Shown piece after piece: positions 63,600 through 64,000 of a stretch of DNA of 64,000 nucleotides. A program made the translations under genes and the position numbers. The notes beneath the pieces are model-generated. The model was not told the origin of the DNA, ran no database searches, and worked only from the letters and a program-made list of their open reading frames with translations. Source of the stretch: Tunturibacter gelidoferens (GTDB taxonomy: Bacteria; Acidobacteriota; Terriglobia; Terriglobales; Acidobacteriaceae). Numbering within the stretch: the stretch's first letter is position 1; the number at the start of each line of letters is the position of its first letter. The stretch covers positions 372,001 to 436,000 of the forward strand of contig NZ_CP132938.1 of assembly GCF_040358255.1 (NCBI RefSeq). The letters are read 5' to 3'.

Positions 63600-64000
63600 A
63601 TGCCAACCCAGACGACCACGAACCTCCACCAGCTTGCCTCCGATGTCCTCAGCCACGCACTCAAGGCTGGAGCCACCGATGCCGAGGCCGTCGTCTACGA
63701 AGGCGACGAATTTTCAGCGCTGGTTCGACTGGGACAGGTCGAAACCCTGAAAGAATCGGGTTCGCGTGCAGTTGGTTTGCGCGTCTTCATCGGCCAGCGC
63801 ACCGCCAGCACCTCGTCTTCCGATTTTTCAAGCGAAAGCATTGCGCGTTTGGTAGAGGGAGCAATTACCCTTGCGAAGATCACCAGCGAAGACCCGTTCG
63901 CCGGTCTGCCCGAAGCACATGAATTCGGCCAGATCGAAGAAGATCAGCACCTCTATTTCGATGACGTGAATGAGATGCCGCCCGCCGAGCGCATCGAGAT
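63600..64000 (+). CDS. tldE: TldE/PmbA metalloprotease subunit, N-terminal part
   Basis: The first 133 residues are visible and run past the window edge. MPTQTTTNLHQLASDVLSHALKAGATDAEAVVYEGDEFSALVRLGQVETLKESGSRAVGLRVFIGQRTA matches the PmbA/TldE N-terminal half, homologous to TldD but lacking the HExxxH metal motif in known members. GAAGAGA lies before the ATG at 63600. The C-terminal part needed for the dimer is outside the window. It should pair with the TldD encoded from 60756. Confidence 0.9.
   Translation, partial: MPTQTTTNLHQLASDVLSHALKAGATDAEAVVYEGDEFSALVRLGQVETLKESGSRAVGLRVFIGQRTASTSSSDFSSESIARLVEGAITLAKITSEDPFAGLPEAHEFGQIEEDQHLYFDDVNEMPPAERIE

Overview
The window looks like a chromosomal segment of a soil acidobacterium of the Terriglobia (Granulicella / Edaphobacter / Terriglobus type). 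This is an inference from gene content: two very large MacB-like permeases of the acidobacterial type (one paired with PadR, one behind a sigma-54-like promoter), a winged-helix/TPR regulator, the gene set M50 protease-trpS-scpA-scpB-rluB, a PEP-CTERM protein, and intergenic repeats resembling ones I remember from that group. Base composition is GC-rich. I see no rRNA, tRNA, CRISPR array, prophage or insertion sequence. The genes at both window edges are cut: a DEAD-box helicase on the left and tldE/pmbA on the right.

Layout. 1-6.4 kb: DEAD-box helicase (-), a BNR/TonB-C secreted protein (+), a sigma-54-type ADOP permease (+), msrA (-). 6.6-17.1 kb: a housekeeping block on the minus strand (rluB, a membrane protein, scpB, pit phosphate transporter, scpA, trpS, M50 site-2 protease, a left-handed beta-helix acyltransferase). 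A PEP-CTERM gene (+) and a nested palindromic repeat sit between scpA and pit. 17.1-22.7 kb: SIMPL-domain protein and small genes, moaA, a GAF-GGDEF diguanylate cyclase, and an unknown secreted protein. 22.8-31.8 kb: a more accessory stretch with repeats, a winged-helix/TPR regulator divergent from a small secreted protein, a large secreted protein of unknown function, and a TetR-TPR-SDR group with matching operator-like sites. 32-42 kb: class III aminotransferase, PadR-ADOP pair, EamA exporter, secreted DUF985-type cupin, fhs, and two possibly related secreted proteins. 42-52 kb: a cysS tail remnant, a secreted protein, intact cysS, tsaD, a CCA/poly(A) nucleotidyltransferase, a YjgC/YjgD (ForCE)-type formate dehydrogenase pair, and kdsA. 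52-64 kb: OmpA-like lipid-free outer-membrane type protein, a DnaC/DnaI-like loader ATPase, rpmE, a dihydrouridine synthase, a PD-(D/E)XK-like protein, GNAT, DinB, DUF1906, and tldD followed by two tandem zinc-ribbon paralogs, a SnoaL-like gene and tldE.

How genes may work together. Formate appears twice (formate-tetrahydrofolate ligase and a molybdo/tungsto formate dehydrogenase), and moaA would supply part of the cofactor. ScpA and ScpB both carry unusual acidic low-complexity additions. TldD and TldE form one metalloprotease but are separated here by four-gene-scale inserts. The most striking non-coding signal is a roughly 200-bp, multiply nested palindromic element present four times (about 12.78, 31.80, 33.78 and 51.85 kb). 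Three copies lie between genes that converge, filling the space from stop codon to stop codon.
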